Origin: Burkholderia territorii
GTDB taxonomy: Bacteria; Pseudomonadota; Gammaproteobacteria; Burkholderiales; Burkholderiaceae
Direction of reading: 5' to 3'
DNA: 64,000 nt
Assembly (NCBI RefSeq): GCF_902833055.1
Contig: NZ_CADFEJ010000005.1
Span: 62,001-126,000, forward strand
Below are positions 16,285-34,962 of the stretch, in pieces. Position 1 is the stretch's first letter, and each line of letters starts with the position of its first letter. The position numbers and the translations under genes were made by a program. The notes beneath the pieces were generated by a model. The model did not search any database. It was not told where the DNA came from and was given only the letters and a program-made list of their open reading frames with translations.

Positions 16285-19200
16285 ATGAACGTCACGCCAC
16301 CCTTCGCCCCACACCTCTATTTCTGCGATGCCCGCGTCGTCGGTCCGCTCGACGCGTGGCCGGACATGTTCGCGCACGTCGCGGGCATGGGCTTCGATCA
16401 CGTGCTGATCGGCGGCTTCTGGGCCGCCAGCGTCGCGGGGTTCCCACGCCACGTCGCCGACTTCCACCGGCCGGCCGCGACCTTCGCGACGCGCGCCGGT
16501 GCGCTCGAGACGTTCTCGCGGCTCGCGCAGCTCGCGCACGGCCACGGGCTGCGCGTGATGCTCGAAGTGATACCGGACCGCATCGCGCGCGAGAACCCGC
16601 TGCGTGCCGAACACCCCGGCTGGTACGTCGAGCGCTCGCACGACGACGCGCTGATCGATCCGCGCCGCGCCGCCCACGAACTCGACGTCGCGCATGCCCA
16701 GGTCGGCGAGGACGCCGCCCACGATGCACTCGGCGCATGGTGGGTCGCGCATCTCGCCGCGTTCGCGGACGCCGGCGCGACCGGCTTCCTGATCGACGCA
16801 CCACATCATCTGCCGGCCGCGTGGTGGCCGGGTTGGCGCGCGGCGCTGCGTCGCGCGCGCCCGGACGTCGCGGTGCTGGCCGGCGTACCGGGCCATGCGC
16901 GCGACGCACTCGCGCAATTCGAGGCGGCCGGCTTCGACGCCGTGTTCTCGTCGGTGCGCTGGTGGGATCTGCGTTCGCCGTGGTTCGCGGACGAACACCG
17001 GCTGCTGCGCCGCATCGGCTCGCCGATCGCGTTTCCCGACGCGTACGACGGCCCGCGCCTCGCCGACGACTGGAACGACGCGCCGGACGAAACGGTCGCC
17101 CGCGCGTACCGCCGCGCGTTGTGGACGGCCGCGGCGGTCGGCACCGGCTGGCTCGTGCCGATGGGTTTCGAGCGCGGCGTCACGCTGCCGCTGATGGCGC
17201 GCGATGCGGACGCGACGCGCTATCGCGCCGCGTTCGACGGTGCGCGCTTCGACCTGTCCGGCGCGATCGCCGACGCGAATGCGTGGCGCCGCGCGACGCC
17301 GCTCGCGGCAGAGCGCGGCGAAATCGTGCAACTGAGCGCCCCCGGCGCGGCCGCGACCGCGCTGCTGCGCGGCACGGGCCCGTCGCTCGAACACGACGAT
17401 GCGGCACTCCTGATTGCGCTGAATCCCGATCTCGATGACGAAGCGACCGTCGACCCCGCCACGATCCTGCCCGGGGTGCCAGGCGCCTTCACGCACGTCG
17501 CGCCACCGGACGGCACGCCGCGCAACGCGCCCGTCGCGTTGCCGGCCTTCACGCTCGAACCCGGCGGTCATGCGCTGCTCGACGCACGGCGCGCGCCGCC
17601 CGCGACCGCGCGTGCCGATACCGCGCGCGAGCGGACCGCGCTGTCCGCCGCGCTCGCGGCCGACCGGATCGCGATCGAGCGCGTCGAGCCCGCGGTGGAC
17701 GGCGGCCGCTTCGCGATCAAGCGCGTGATCGGCGAAACGCTGGTCGTGCACGCGTCGATCTTCTCGGACGGGCATGCGCATCTGTCGGCCGCGCTGCAGT
17801 GGCGGGCGGACGACGAGCGCGACTGGCGCGAGGTGCCGTTCGTCGCGGAGCCGAACGACCGCTGGCACGCGCGCGTCGCGCTCGACCGGCTCGGACGCCA
17901 TGCATTCCGCGTGATCGCATGGCGCGACGACTGGGCATCGCTCGTCACCGACGTGGCGAAAAAGCGTGCGGCCGGGCAGGACGTGGCGCTGGAGGTGCGT
18001 GAGGCGCAACTGCTGCTCGCGACCGCGCTGAAGCGCGGCGAGCCGGCCGATCCGCGCGCTCGTGCCCGGATGGAACGGCTGGCGGCCGACTTCAACGATG
18101 CGTCGCCCGACGATCGCCTCGCGCTCATCGGCGCGCCCGAACTCGCGGACGCATACGCGGCGCTGCGTTACCGGCCGTTCGTCACGCACGACGAAACGGT
18201 CTACCCCGTCGAAGTCGAACGCCGCGCCGCGCGCTTCTCGAGCTGGTACGAGATGTTCCCGCGCTCGGCAAGCAACGACGCGCACCGGCACGGCACGTTC
18301 GACGACGTGATCGCGCAATTGCCGCGCATCCGCGACATGGGCTTCGACGTGCTGTATTTCCCGCCGATCCACCCGATCGGCACGACCGCGCGCAAGGGCC
18401 GCAACAACTCGCTGAAGGCCGGGCCGGACGACGTCGGCAGCCCGTACGCGATCGGCTCGGCCGACGGCGGCCACACGGCCGTGCATCCGCAACTCGGCAC
18501 GCTCGCGTCGTTCCGCACGCTGGTCGATGCGGCACGCGCGCACGGGCTCGAGATCGCGCTGGACTTCGCGATCCAGTGCTCGCCCGACCATCCGTGGCTC
18601 GCCGAGCATCCGGGCTGGTTCGCGTGGCGCCCCGACGGCTCGCTGCGCTTCGCGGAAAATCCGCCGAAGCGCTACCAGGACATCGTGAATCCCGATTTCT
18701 ACGCGCCGGACGCGCTGCCCGACCTGTGGCTCGCGTTGCGCGATGCGGTGCTGTTCTGGGTCGACGCGGGCGTGCGGATCTTCCGCGTCGACAACCCGCA
18801 CACGAAGCCGCTGCCGTTCTGGGCATGGATGATCGCCGACGTGCGCGGCAGGCATCCGGACGTCGTGTTCCTGTCGGAGGCGTTCACGCGGCCGGGCATG
18901 ATGTACCGGCTCGCGAAGGTCGGCTTCTCGCAGTCGTACACGTACTTCACGTGGCGCGAGACGAAGCGCGAATTCATCGACTACCTGACCGAGCTGACGG
19001 CGGGCCCGCCACGCGAGTTCTTCCGGCCGAACTTCTTCGTGAACACGCCCGACATCAATCCGCGCCACCTGCAGAACGCGCCGCGCTCGCAGTTCGTGAT
19101 CCGCGCGGCGCTCGCCGCGACGCTCGCCGGCTCGTGGGGCCTGTACTCGGGCTTCGAGATCGGCGAATCCGCGCCGCTGCCGGACAGCGAGGAATACGCC

Positions 19201-19676
19201 GACGCGGAGAAATACGAGCTGCGCGCGCGTGACTGGAGCAAGGCCGCGCACATCGGCACCGAAATCGCGCGGCTGAACCGCGCGCGGCGCGAGCATCCGG
19301 CGCTGCAGACCCACCTCGGTCTTGCATTCGCCGACGCCGACAACGACCAGGTCATCGTATTCGTGAAGGCGACGCCCGCGTACGACAGCGTCGTCGCCGT
19401 CGCGATCAGCCTCGACCCGTGGCATCCGCAGGCCACCAACTTCACGCTCGACGCATCGCTGTGGCGCGGCCTCGGGCTGGTCGACGGCGAGCCGCTCGAC
19501 GCGCTCGAACAGGATGCCGCGCATGCCGAAACCTGGCGCGGGCATCGCCAGTACGTATCGCTCGACCCGCACGTGCGGCCGTATGCGATCTGGCGGCTCG
19601 CGCCGTCTCCCGGCGCCGCGCGAGTGGCGGCGCCCGCGCCGGGCGATGCCCGGCATCCTTCAGGAGCACACGCCTG

Positions 19677-19677
<1 letters not shown>
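16285..19677 (+). CDS. glgE: alpha-1,4-glucan:maltose-1-phosphate maltosyltransferase GlgE with a degenerate N-terminal GH13 domain
   Basis: GlgE transfers maltosyl units from maltose 1-phosphate to alpha-1,4-glucan. The 1130-aa protein is about 450 residues longer than a usual GlgE. Residues about 450-1130 hold the canonical enzyme: nucleophile D836 in [10 protein letters not shown], acid/base E865 in [10 protein letters not shown], and D923 in FVNTPDINP. Residues about 1-330 resemble the same barrel ([10 protein letters not shown]...AEHPGWY, then [10 protein letters not shown] with D171), but the acid/base position reads AGVP (G200), so this copy is probably inactive. The start at 16285 has no obvious ribosome binding site. 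The stop overlaps the treS start (TGATG). Confidence 0.95.
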
Positions 19678-25294
<5,617 letters not shown>

Positions 25295-25326
25295 CACCCG
25301 GCGCCCTCGACACGGAGACCCTCCCC

Positions 25327-27441
<2,115 letters not shown>

Positions 27442-27450
27442 GGAGCCACC

Positions 27451-29322
27451 ATGACGTCACGCACCGCTCATTCTTCCGGCACACCGGCGTTCGTGCCGAC
27501 ATTCGGCGCGACCTGTATCGACGCGTCGCACACGCGCTTTCGCCTGTGGGCGCCCGCGAGCCGCACGGCCGCGGTCGAACTGCACGGCGAGCAGCGCATC
27601 GCGATGCCGGCCGCCGGCGACGGATGGTTCGAGGTCGTCGCGCCATACGGCCCCGGCACGCTGTACCGCTTCCTGCTCGACGACGGTCTTGCCGTGCCCG
27701 ATCCCGCGTCGCGCTTTCAGCCCGACGGCGTGCACGGCCCGAGCCAGGTCGTCGATCCGGCCGCGTACCGCTGGCGCAACGACGCGTGGCGCGGCCGGCC
27801 GTGGCACGAGACGGTGCTGTACGAACTGCACGTCGGCGCGTGCGGCGGCTATGCGAACGTCCAGCGGCGCCTGCCGGAGATCGCCGCGCTCGGTGTGACC
27901 GCGGTCGAACTGATGCCCGTCAACGCATTCCCCGGTACGCGCAACTGGGGCTACGACGGCGTGCTGCCGTTCGCGCCCGACGCGTCGTACGGACGCCCCG
28001 AGGAACTGAAGGCGCTCGTCGACGCCGCGCACGGGCTCGGTCTCCAGATGTTCGTCGACGTCGTGTACAACCATTTCGGCCCCGAAGGCAACCTGCTGCC
28101 GCGCTATGCGCCGGAATTCTTCCGCGCCGACCGGCAGACCGCATGGGGACCCGCGATCGACTTCTCGCGCGCGCAGACGAGTGCGTTCTTCCTCGACAAC
28201 GCGCTGTACTGGCTCGACGAATTCCGTTTCGACGGCCTGCGCATCGACGCCGCGCATGCGATCGACGACGATGCATGGCTGCGCGAACTTGCGCGACGCG
28301 TGCATGCGTATGCGGGCGAAGCGCGCCACGTGCACCTGGTGCTCGAGAACGAACGCAACGCGGCGAGCCTGCTCGAGCCCGGCGGCTTCGACGCGCAGTG
28401 GAACGACGATTTTCACAACAGCGCGCACGTGCTGCTGACCGGCGAGCGCGACGGCTACTATCGCGCGTACGCCGATGCGCCGCTGCGCCACCTGGCGCGC
28501 ACCCTGGGCGAAGGATTCGCGTACCAGGGCGAGCCGTCGCCGCTGCACGACGGTGCGCCGCGCGGCGAGCCGAGCGCGCACCTGCCGCCGACGGCGTTCG
28601 TCACGTTCCTGCAGAACCACGACCAGATCGGCAACCGCGCGTTCGGCGAACGGCTGCGCGCGCTCGCGAACGACGATGCGCTGCGCGCGGCCACCGCGCT
28701 GATGCTGCTCGCGCCGCAGATACCGCTGCTGTTCATGGGCGAGGAAGACGGCAGCACGCAGCCGTTCCAGTTCTTCACGGACTATCGCGGCGAACTCGCC
28801 GACGCCGTGCGCGAAGGCCGGCGCCGCGAATTCGCCGCGTTTCCCGCGTTCGCCGACCCGGCCCATCGCGACGCGATTCCCGATCCGAACGACGTCGGCA
28901 CCTTCGTGCGCTCGTCGCCCGGCCATGCGGGCGAGGACGCGTGGCCCGACGCCGACTCGTGGCGGCGCTTCTATCGCAGCGCGCTGACCGTGCGCGCGGC
29001 GCTCGTGACGCCGCATCTGCCGGGTGCCCGCGCACTCGGCGTCGAGCTGCTGGCCGGCAACGGCGACGACGCCCCGGACGCGCTCGTCGCACGCTGGCGG
29101 CTCGGCGACGGCAGCACGCTGACGATCGCGTTCAATCCCGGCTCGCACGATGCGATGCTGCCCGCGCTGCCGGTCGGCAAGATCGTGTTCGAGACGCCGC
29201 CGCGCGCCCGCGACCGGCTGGCCGACGGTCGGCTGCCCGCGCGGACCTGCATCGCGTGGCGCGACGGCGCGGTCAACCACGATGCGCTGAGCCATCGCGC
29301 GAACGGGCATGCGCGGCCATGA
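27451..29322 (+). CDS. treZ: malto-oligosyltrehalose trehalohydrolase TreZ
   Basis: Releases trehalose from the end of malto-oligosyltrehalose made by TreY. The 623-aa protein has an N-terminal CBM48-like domain and a GH13 barrel with D266 in LRIDAAHAI, E299 in LVLENERN and D391 in LQNHDQIGN, the TreZ-type motif sequences. GAGGAG lies seven bases before the ATG. The stop overlaps the malQ start as ATGA. TreZ and TreY are separated by malQ here, a common Burkholderia order. Confidence 0.96.
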   Translation: MTSRTAHSSGTPAFVPTFGATCIDASHTRFRLWAPASRTAAVELHGEQRIAMPAAGDGWFEVVAPYGPGTLYRFLLDDGLAVPDPASRFQPDGVHGPSQVVDPAAYRWRNDAWRGRPWHETVLYELHVGACGGYANVQRRLPEIAALGVTAVELMPVNAFPGTRNWGYDGVLPFAPDASYGRPEELKALVDAAHGLGLQMFVDVVYNHFGPEGNLLPRYAPEFFRADRQTAWGPAIDFSRAQTSAFFLDNALYWLDEFRFDGLRIDAAHAIDDDAWLRELARRVHAYAGEARHVHLVLENERNAASLLEPGGFDAQWNDDFHNSAHVLLTGERDGYYRAYADAPLRHLARTLGEGFAYQGEPSPLHDGAPRGEPSAHLPPTAFVTFLQNHDQIGNRAFGERLRALANDDALRAATALMLLAPQIPLLFMGEEDGSTQPFQFFTDYRGELADAVREGRRREFAAFPAFADPAHRDAIPDPNDVGTFVRSSPGHAGEDAWPDADSWRRFYRSALTVRAALVTPHLPGARALGVELLAGNGDDAPDALVARWRLGDGSTLTIAFNPGSHDAMLPALPVGKIVFETPPRARDRLADGRLPARTCIAWRDGAVNHDALSHRANGHARP

Positions 29323-31664
29323 CGACCGACGTCTCCATCGCCGCACTCGCGCGTGCGGCCGGGCTGGAGCCCGACTGGATCGATGCCGGCGGCGTCGCCC
29401 GGCGCGTGGACGACGACGCGCTGTTCGCACTCGTCGACGCGCTCGGCTGGCCGTGCGGCACGCCGATCGAGCGGGTCGACAGCGCGGCCGCGCTGGTCGA
29501 CGCGCACGACGCGCCGCCGCGTGTCGTGACCGGCGACGCGGGCGTGCCGCTCACGCTGCCGCGCGGTGTCGCACCGCCTGGCACGCGCTTCCGGATCACG
29601 CTCGAGACGGGCGGCCACGTCGACGGGCGCGTGACCGGCTCGGGCGAGCACGGCACGTTGCCGCCGCTCTCGGTGCCGGGCCATCACGCGCTCGATATCG
29701 GCGAGCAGCGGATCGGGCTTGCGATCGCGCCGCCGCGTGCGCGGCCGTTCGACGGCAGCGACGACGCACGGCGCCACTGGGGCATCGCGGCCCAGATTTA
29801 CAGCCTGCGCCGCCCGGGCGATGACGGCGCGGGCGACTATACGGCGCTCGCCGACCTCGCCACGCGCGCGGCGCGGCACGGCGCGCAGGCGGTCGCGATC
29901 AGTCCGACGCATGCCGGGTATCCGGCGCTGCCCGAACACGACAGCCCGTATTCGCCGTCGTCGCGGCGCTGGCACAACATCGCGTATCTCGACTGCGACG
30001 CGGTGCCGGGGGCCGATATCGTGCGGCGAACGCACGGTGCGGCGTCAGGCATGCGTGACGCGGGCGACGCGTCGCTGATCGACTGGCCGCACGCACTGCC
30101 GCTGAAACTGCGCCGGTTGCGCGCGTGCTTCGATGCGTGGCGCGCGAACGGGGAGCCGTCGCGTGACGCGTTCGAGCGATTCCGCGCGGCGGGCGGTGCG
30201 GCACTCGACGCGCATGCGCGCTTCGACGCGTTGCAGGCGTTCTGCATCGAACACGGGATCGGCGCGGACTGGCGGCAATGGCCCGCGCAATGGCGGATGC
30301 CGGCGTCGCCCGAGGTCGACGCGTTCGCTCATGCGCATGCCGAGTCGATCGCGTTCCATACGTTCCTGCAATGGTGTGCGTCGGACGCGCTCGGCCACGC
30401 ACAGCGCGCGGCGCGCGATGCGGGGATGGCGGTCGGACTGATCGCCGATCTCGCGGTGGGCTCCGATCGCGCGGGCAGCGATGCGTGGGCGAACGGCACG
30501 ACGTTGCTGCGCGGCGTGTCGGTCGGCGCGCCGCCCGACCTGTTCAACGCCGACGGCCAGGCATGGGGCGTCACGACGTGGACGCCCGCCGCGCTGCGCG
30601 CGAACGGCTTCGCGCCGTTCATCGAGCTGTTGCGCGCGGCCTTCGCGCATGCGGGCGGAATCCGCATCGATCACGTGCTCGGGTTCGCGCGCATGTGGAT
30701 CGTGCCGGAAGGCCGGTCGCCGCGCGACGGCGCGTACCTGCGCTATCCGCTCGACGATCTCGTGCGGCTGGTCGCGCTGGAGGCCGCACGGCATCGCGCG
30801 GTCGCGATCGGCGAGGATCTCGGCACGGTGCCGGCGGGTTTTCGCGAGCGGCTCGGCGCGCAGGGTATCGCGGGCATGCGCGTGCTGTGGTTCGAACGTG
30901 AAGCCGATCGCGCGTTTCGGCCACCGTCGGCGTGGGATCGCGACGCGATCGCGATGACGTCGACGCATGATCTGCCGACGGTTGCAGGCTGGTGGCGCGG
31001 TGTCGATCTCGATTGGCGGCGGGCAGCGGCCGGAGCCGGCGCGGATGTGGATGTGGATGTGGATGTGGATGTGGATGTGGATGTGGATGTGGATGTGGAT
31101 GCCGATGCCGATGCGCGCGAGCCCACGCGCGCAGTCGATCGAAGCCACCCGCCGCGGCCTGCCGCGCGAGCCCGCGATGCCGGCGACGACATCGGCCGCG
31201 CCGCCGCCGCACACGGCTCGAATCACGACGAACGGAACGATCCGGTCATGCGTGACGATGCACCGGCCGCGGATCACGGCCACGACCCGCGCTCCGCGCA
31301 GAAAACGCCCGCTCCCGACGTCACGGCCGCCCGGACCGAACGCGCCACTGAACGCGCGATGCTCTGGCGCGCGTTGCAGCGCGCGGGCTGCGCACCGGCG
31401 GGCGATCCGGTCCCGCCCGCCGATGCGCCGCCCGTCGGCGCCGTTCTCGCGTACGTTGCGCGCAGCCCGTCGCCGCTCACGATCGTGCCGCTCGAGGATC
31501 TGCTCGCACTCGCGGAACAGCCGAACCTGCCGGGCCCGCCATGCGGCCATCCGAACTGGCGGCGCCGGCTGCCGCGCGCGGTCGACGCGCTGTTCGATGC
31601 AGACGTGCGCACGCGCATCGCGGAAATCGAGCGCGCACGCCACGCCCCGGAGGATCACGAATGA
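29319..31664 (+). CDS. malQ: 4-alpha-glucanotransferase MalQ with a repeat-bearing linker
   Basis: GH77 amylomaltase that disproportionates maltodextrins and can recycle short chains left by TreZ. The 781-aa protein carries nucleophile D451 in GIRIDHVLGF, acid/base E499 in AIGEDLGTVP and D551 in TSTHDLPTVAGWW. Between that motif and the C-terminal helices (ALWRAL-like segment near residue 675) lies about 100 residues of low-complexity sequence, beginning with nine Asp-Val dipeptides at residue 576, then Asp-Ala, then a charged His/Asp/Arg-rich stretch. This linker is far longer than in ordinary MalQ. The start and stop overlap treZ and treY. Confidence 0.93.
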   Translation: MTTDVSIAALARAAGLEPDWIDAGGVARRVDDDALFALVDALGWPCGTPIERVDSAAALVDAHDAPPRVVTGDAGVPLTLPRGVAPPGTRFRITLETGGHVDGRVTGSGEHGTLPPLSVPGHHALDIGEQRIGLAIAPPRARPFDGSDDARRHWGIAAQIYSLRRPGDDGAGDYTALADLATRAARHGAQAVAISPTHAGYPALPEHDSPYSPSSRRWHNIAYLDCDAVPGADIVRRTHGAASGMRDAGDASLIDWPHALPLKLRRLRACFDAWRANGEPSRDAFERFRAAGGAALDAHARFDALQAFCIEHGIGADWRQWPAQWRMPASPEVDAFAHAHAESIAFHTFLQWCASDALGHAQRAARDAGMAVGLIADLAVGSDRAGSDAWANGTTLLRGVSVGAPPDLFNADGQAWGVTTWTPAALRANGFAPFIELLRAAFAHAGGIRIDHVLGFARMWIVPEGRSPRDGAYLRYPLDDLVRLVALEAARHRAVAIGEDLGTVPAGFRERLGAQGIAGMRVLWFEREADRAFRPPSAWDRDAIAMTSTHDLPTVAGWWRGVDLDWRRAAAGAGADVDVDVDVDVDVDVDVDVDADADAREPTRAVDRSHPPRPAARARDAGDDIGRAAAAHGSNHDERNDPVMRDDAPAADHGHDPRSAQKTPAPDVTAARTERATERAMLWRALQRAGCAPAGDPVPPADAPPVGAVLAYVARSPSPLTIVPLEDLLALAEQPNLPGPPCGHPNWRRRLPRAVDALFDADVRTRIAEIERARHAPEDHE
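31044..31109 (+). repeat. hexanucleotide microsatellite (GATGTG x9, GATGCC x2) inside malQ
   Basis: Nine perfect copies of GATGTG at 31044-31097 and two of GATGCC at 31098-31109, followed by GATGCG. Because the unit is six bases, copy-number change keeps the malQ frame and only lengthens or shortens an Asp-Val tract in a presumed disordered linker. Confidence 0.95.
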
Positions 31665-34429
31665 CGCCGCGCGCGACGCTGCGACTGCAACTGCACGCCG
31701 GCTTCACGTTCGACGACGCGGCCGCGCATGCGGACTATTTCGCGCGGCTCGGCGTGAGCCATCTGTACCTGTCGCCGGTCACGACGGCCGAGCCCGGCTC
31801 GACGCACGGCTACGACACCGTCGACCATCGCGCGATCAGCACCGAACTCGGCGGCGAAGCCGGTTTTCGCCGTCTCGTCGATGCGCTGCGTGCGCGCGGC
31901 CTCGGCGTGATCGTCGATATCGTGCCGAACCACATGGGCGTCGGCGGCGCGTCGAACGACTGGTGGAACGACGTGCTCGAATGGGGGCCGGCGAGCCCGT
32001 ACGCACGCTACTTCGACATCGACTGGCAACCGCCCGACCCGGCGCTCGCCGGCAAGGTGCTGCTGCCGTGCCTCGGCGCGCCGTACGGCGACGCGCTCGC
32101 GGCCGGCGACATCACGCTCGGCGCCGATCCGTCGACCGGGCGCTTCTTCATCGCATGCCCGGGCAGGAGATTGCCGGTCGCCGTCGCGACTCATGCGGAC
32201 ATCCTGCGCATCGCGAATCGCGCCGACCTGAACGCGCTCGCCGAACGCTTCGACGCCGCGTCGGGGCGCGGCAGCGCACGTGTCGCGGACGCGCGCAACG
32301 CGTTGCGCGACTACGCCGCAGCGCAGGGCCCTCATGCGTTCGACGCGATTTTGCGTGGCGCCGATCCGCGCCGCGCGCGTTCGCGCGCCTGCCTTCACCG
32401 GCTGCTGGAGCGCCAGCACTACCGGCTTGCATGGTGGCGCACGGCCGCCGACGAACTGAACTGGCGGCGTTTCTTCGACATCGCGACGCTCGCGGCCGTG
32501 CGCGTCGAGGACGAAGCGGTATTCGACGCGGTGCACGCGCTGCCATTGGAACTTCATGCGGCGGGCTTGATCGACGGGCTGCGCGTCGATCACGTCGACG
32601 GCCTCGCCGACCCGCGCGCGTATTGCCGGCGCCTGCATGCGCGGCTCGCCGCGCAGCGCGACGAGCGGCCGTACGTCGTCGTCGAGAAGATCCTGGCGCC
32701 GGGCGAGACGCTGCGCGAGGACTGGCGCGTCGACGGCACGACGGGCTACGACTTCATGAACGACGTCGCCGCGCTGCTGCACGACCCGGCCGGCGCCGCG
32801 CCGCTTGCCGCGCACTGGGCAGCCGTGTCCGGGTCGGCGCGCTCGTTCGCCGAGGAAGCGGTGGCCGGCAAGCGGCGCGTGCTGATGCGGCAGCTTGCCG
32901 GCGAGCACGAACGCGTCGCACGGGCGCTGCACCGCATCGCGCGCGCCGCGCCCGCGACGCGCGACATCAGCCGGATTGCGATCCATCGGGTGCTGGGCGA
33001 GCTCGCCGTGCATCTGCCCGTGTACCGGCTGTACCCGACACCGGGCGACGAGCCGGCCGGCGCCGATCGTCGCGTGCTGACGCGTGCGTACGACGCGGCG
33101 TGCGCGGCGATCGATCCGTCCGACCGCTACGCGCTCGATCGCGTCGCCGGCTGGCTCGGGCTGCCCGGCACGCGCGTGCCGCGCGCCGATGTCGCGGCGC
33201 TGCACGCGGCGCGCGTCGCGTTCGCGCAGCTCACCGCGCCGCTTGCCGCAAAAGGCGTCGAGGACACGGCCAACTATCGCTACGGACGGCTGCTGTCGCG
33301 CAACGAGGTCGGCGCCGATGCAGGCGATTTCAGCCTGTCGCGCGGCGCGTTCCATGCACGCAACCGGCGGCGCGCGCGCACCGTTCCGCACACGCTCATC
33401 GCAACCGCGACGCACGATCACAAGCGCGGCGAGGATGCGCGCGCGCGGCTCGCGGTGCTGAGCGAAGTGCCGGACCTCTGGCGCGCGGTGTCGCTCGACT
33501 GGTCGGCGTTGAACCAGCCCCGGCGCGGCGGCGCGCAGCGCGATCTCGCGTGGACGCCGGGGCCTTGCGCGGAGGCGATGCTGTACCAGACGCTGGTCGG
33601 CTGCTGGCCGCCGGGGCTCGCGCCGGACGATGCGGCCGGACTCGCGGCGCTCGCCGAGCGTGTGGTGCGCTGGCAGACCAAGGCGCTGCGCGAGGCGAAA
33701 CGCCATACGGACTGGCTCGCGCCGAACGCGGACTACGAGCGCGCGTGCGAGGCGTTCGTCCGCGCGATCCTGACGCCGCACGGCACGGGCGATTTCGTGC
33801 ATCGACTGCATGCGTTCGTCGCGCGGATCGCGCCGGCCGGCGTCGTCAACGGTCTCGCGCAGGCGGCGTTGCGGATGGCGTCGCCGGGCGTGCCGGACCT
33901 GTATCAAGGTACCGAGTCATGGGATCACTCGCTCGTCGATCCGGACAACCGGCGCGACGTGCCGTTCGCGGAACTGGCGGCCGAGCGGGTCGACGAGCCG
34001 GTTGCCGCGTACCTGCGCGACTGGCCCGATGCGCGCGTGAAGCGCGCGCTCGTCGAGCGGATGCTCGCGGCGCGCGCATGCTGGCCGGCGACGTTCGCGG
34101 ATGGCGCGTACCTGCCGCTGCGCGTGCGCGGAAAACTCGGGCGGCATGCCGTGGCGTTCGCGCGCCGCGACGAAACGGCGACGGTCGTGGTCGTGGTGAC
34201 GCGGCTCGCATGCCGGCTGCTCGGCGAAGCGCCCGAGCTGCCGCGCGTGGAACCGCGGGAATGGGGCGATACGGCCGTGATCGTGCCGCGCGGCGCCGGC
34301 GAGCGGTGGATCGACTGCCTCGGCGACGGAAGCGAACTCGCGGCGCCGGACGGCGTGATTCGGCTCGATCGTTGTCTGGCCGCGTTGCCGGTCGCGGTGC
34401 TGGTGTCCGCCGATACGAAGGGCCCGTGA
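31661..34429 (+). CDS. treY: malto-oligosyltrehalose synthase TreY
   Basis: GH13 enzyme that converts the reducing-end alpha-1,4 bond of maltodextrins to alpha,alpha-1,1, the first step of the TreYZ route to trehalose. The 922-aa protein opens with the barrel motif TLRLQLHAGFTFDDAAAHADYFARLG-like pattern in its first 30 residues and has D310 in LRVDHVDGLADP and E342 in VVVEKILAPGE. The long length is typical of TreY. GGAGG precedes the ATG, which overlaps the malQ stop. It ends the seven-gene operon; no terminator hairpin with a T-run was seen in the 65 bases after it. Confidence 0.95.
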   Translation: MTPRATLRLQLHAGFTFDDAAAHADYFARLGVSHLYLSPVTTAEPGSTHGYDTVDHRAISTELGGEAGFRRLVDALRARGLGVIVDIVPNHMGVGGASNDWWNDVLEWGPASPYARYFDIDWQPPDPALAGKVLLPCLGAPYGDALAAGDITLGADPSTGRFFIACPGRRLPVAVATHADILRIANRADLNALAERFDAASGRGSARVADARNALRDYAAAQGPHAFDAILRGADPRRARSRACLHRLLERQHYRLAWWRTAADELNWRRFFDIATLAAVRVEDEAVFDAVHALPLELHAAGLIDGLRVDHVDGLADPRAYCRRLHARLAAQRDERPYVVVEKILAPGETLREDWRVDGTTGYDFMNDVAALLHDPAGAAPLAAHWAAVSGSARSFAEEAVAGKRRVLMRQLAGEHERVARALHRIARAAPATRDISRIAIHRVLGELAVHLPVYRLYPTPGDEPAGADRRVLTRAYDAACAAIDPSDRYALDRVAGWLGLPGTRVPRADVAALHAARVAFAQLTAPLAAKGVEDTANYRYGRLLSRNEVGADAGDFSLSRGAFHARNRRRARTVPHTLIATATHDHKRGEDARARLAVLSEVPDLWRAVSLDWSALNQPRRGGAQRDLAWTPGPCAEAMLYQTLVGCWPPGLAPDDAAGLAALAERVVRWQTKALREAKRHTDWLAPNADYERACEAFVRAILTPHGTGDFVHRLHAFVARIAPAGVVNGLAQAALRMASPGVPDLYQGTESWDHSLVDPDNRRDVPFAELAAERVDEPVAAYLRDWPDARVKRALVERMLAARACWPATFADGAYLPLRVRGKLGRHAVAFARRDETATVVVVVTRLACRLLGEAPELPRVEPREWGDTAVIVPRGAGERWIDCLGDGSELAAPDGVIRLDRCLAALPVAVLVSADTKGP

Positions 34430-34494
34430 CCGGTTAGACGCGAACGCGGCCAGCGCGCCGAGGTACCCTTCTCATCGCGTTCCGGCCTGTCCGC

Positions 34495-34923
34495 TCAACA
34501 TGCAAGCAACATTGCGGTGGCCGTGTCCGGACATACGCGTTGAAACTGGCTGGACGCCAGCAGTGGGCGCGGTACATCGTCGCGGGCGACGCGCACGAAT
34601 CCGAAACCGGCGAAATAATCCTCCGCGGTCGTCGTCAGCAAGCCGATCGAATGGACTTGCCGCGCGCGGCAAGTCGCGATCAGCCGCGCAACGATCGCGC
34701 GGCCGACGCCGTGACCTCGCGCGGCCGGTGCGACGGCAATCGACCGGAGCAACGCGAAGTCCCCGTGGTATTCGAGACCGCCGCATCCGCTCAAGCCGTG
34801 CGGATCGGCCTGCACGACGAAGTGCTCCAGAGACTCGGCGACACCCTCGACAGGCAGGTTCGACGCGCGAAGCAATGCGTCGATCGCGGCCAGGTCGGAT
34901 GACGCGGCAGGGCGAAGTTGCAT
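34495..34923 (-). CDS. arsN2: arsenic-resistance GNAT acetyltransferase, ArsN2 type
   Basis: A 142-aa GNAT N-acetyltransferase with the acetyl-CoA loop RGHGVGRAI and the family pattern LRSIAVAPAARGHG then IGLLTTTAEDYFAGFGFVRV. The C-terminal CPDTATAM resembles the CP-S/T-A motif of ArsN2 proteins found in ars operons. ArsN1 relatives acetylate arsinothricin; the ArsN2 substrate is less certain. It is the last gene of the arsR operon, 39 bases after arsH. The name rests on pattern recall plus context. Confidence 0.82.
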   Translation of the reverse strand: MQLRPAASSDLAAIDALLRASNLPVEGVAESLEHFVVQADPHGLSGCGGLEYHGDFALLRSIAVAPAARGHGVGRAIVARLIATCRARQVHSIGLLTTTAEDYFAGFGFVRVARDDVPRPLLASSQFQRVCPDTATAMLLAC

Positions 34924-34962
34924 GACATCGACTCCCGATTGGACGAGCGATACGCGTACGGT

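Noticed and set aside
16252..19656. A 1134-codon open frame on the minus strand opposite glgE
   Set aside because: It is a GC-rich shadow. It is almost entirely Arg, Ala, Val and His without any recognisable domain, while the plus strand encodes GlgE with intact catalytic motifs.
30979..31215. Histidine-isoleucine or methionine-tryptophan tracts in other frames over the malQ repeat
   Set aside because: They are by-products of the GATGTG repeat in alternative frames. The malQ frame continues on both sides with family motifs.
34430..34494. Terminator after treY
   Set aside because: No stem followed by a T-run was visible in this gap.
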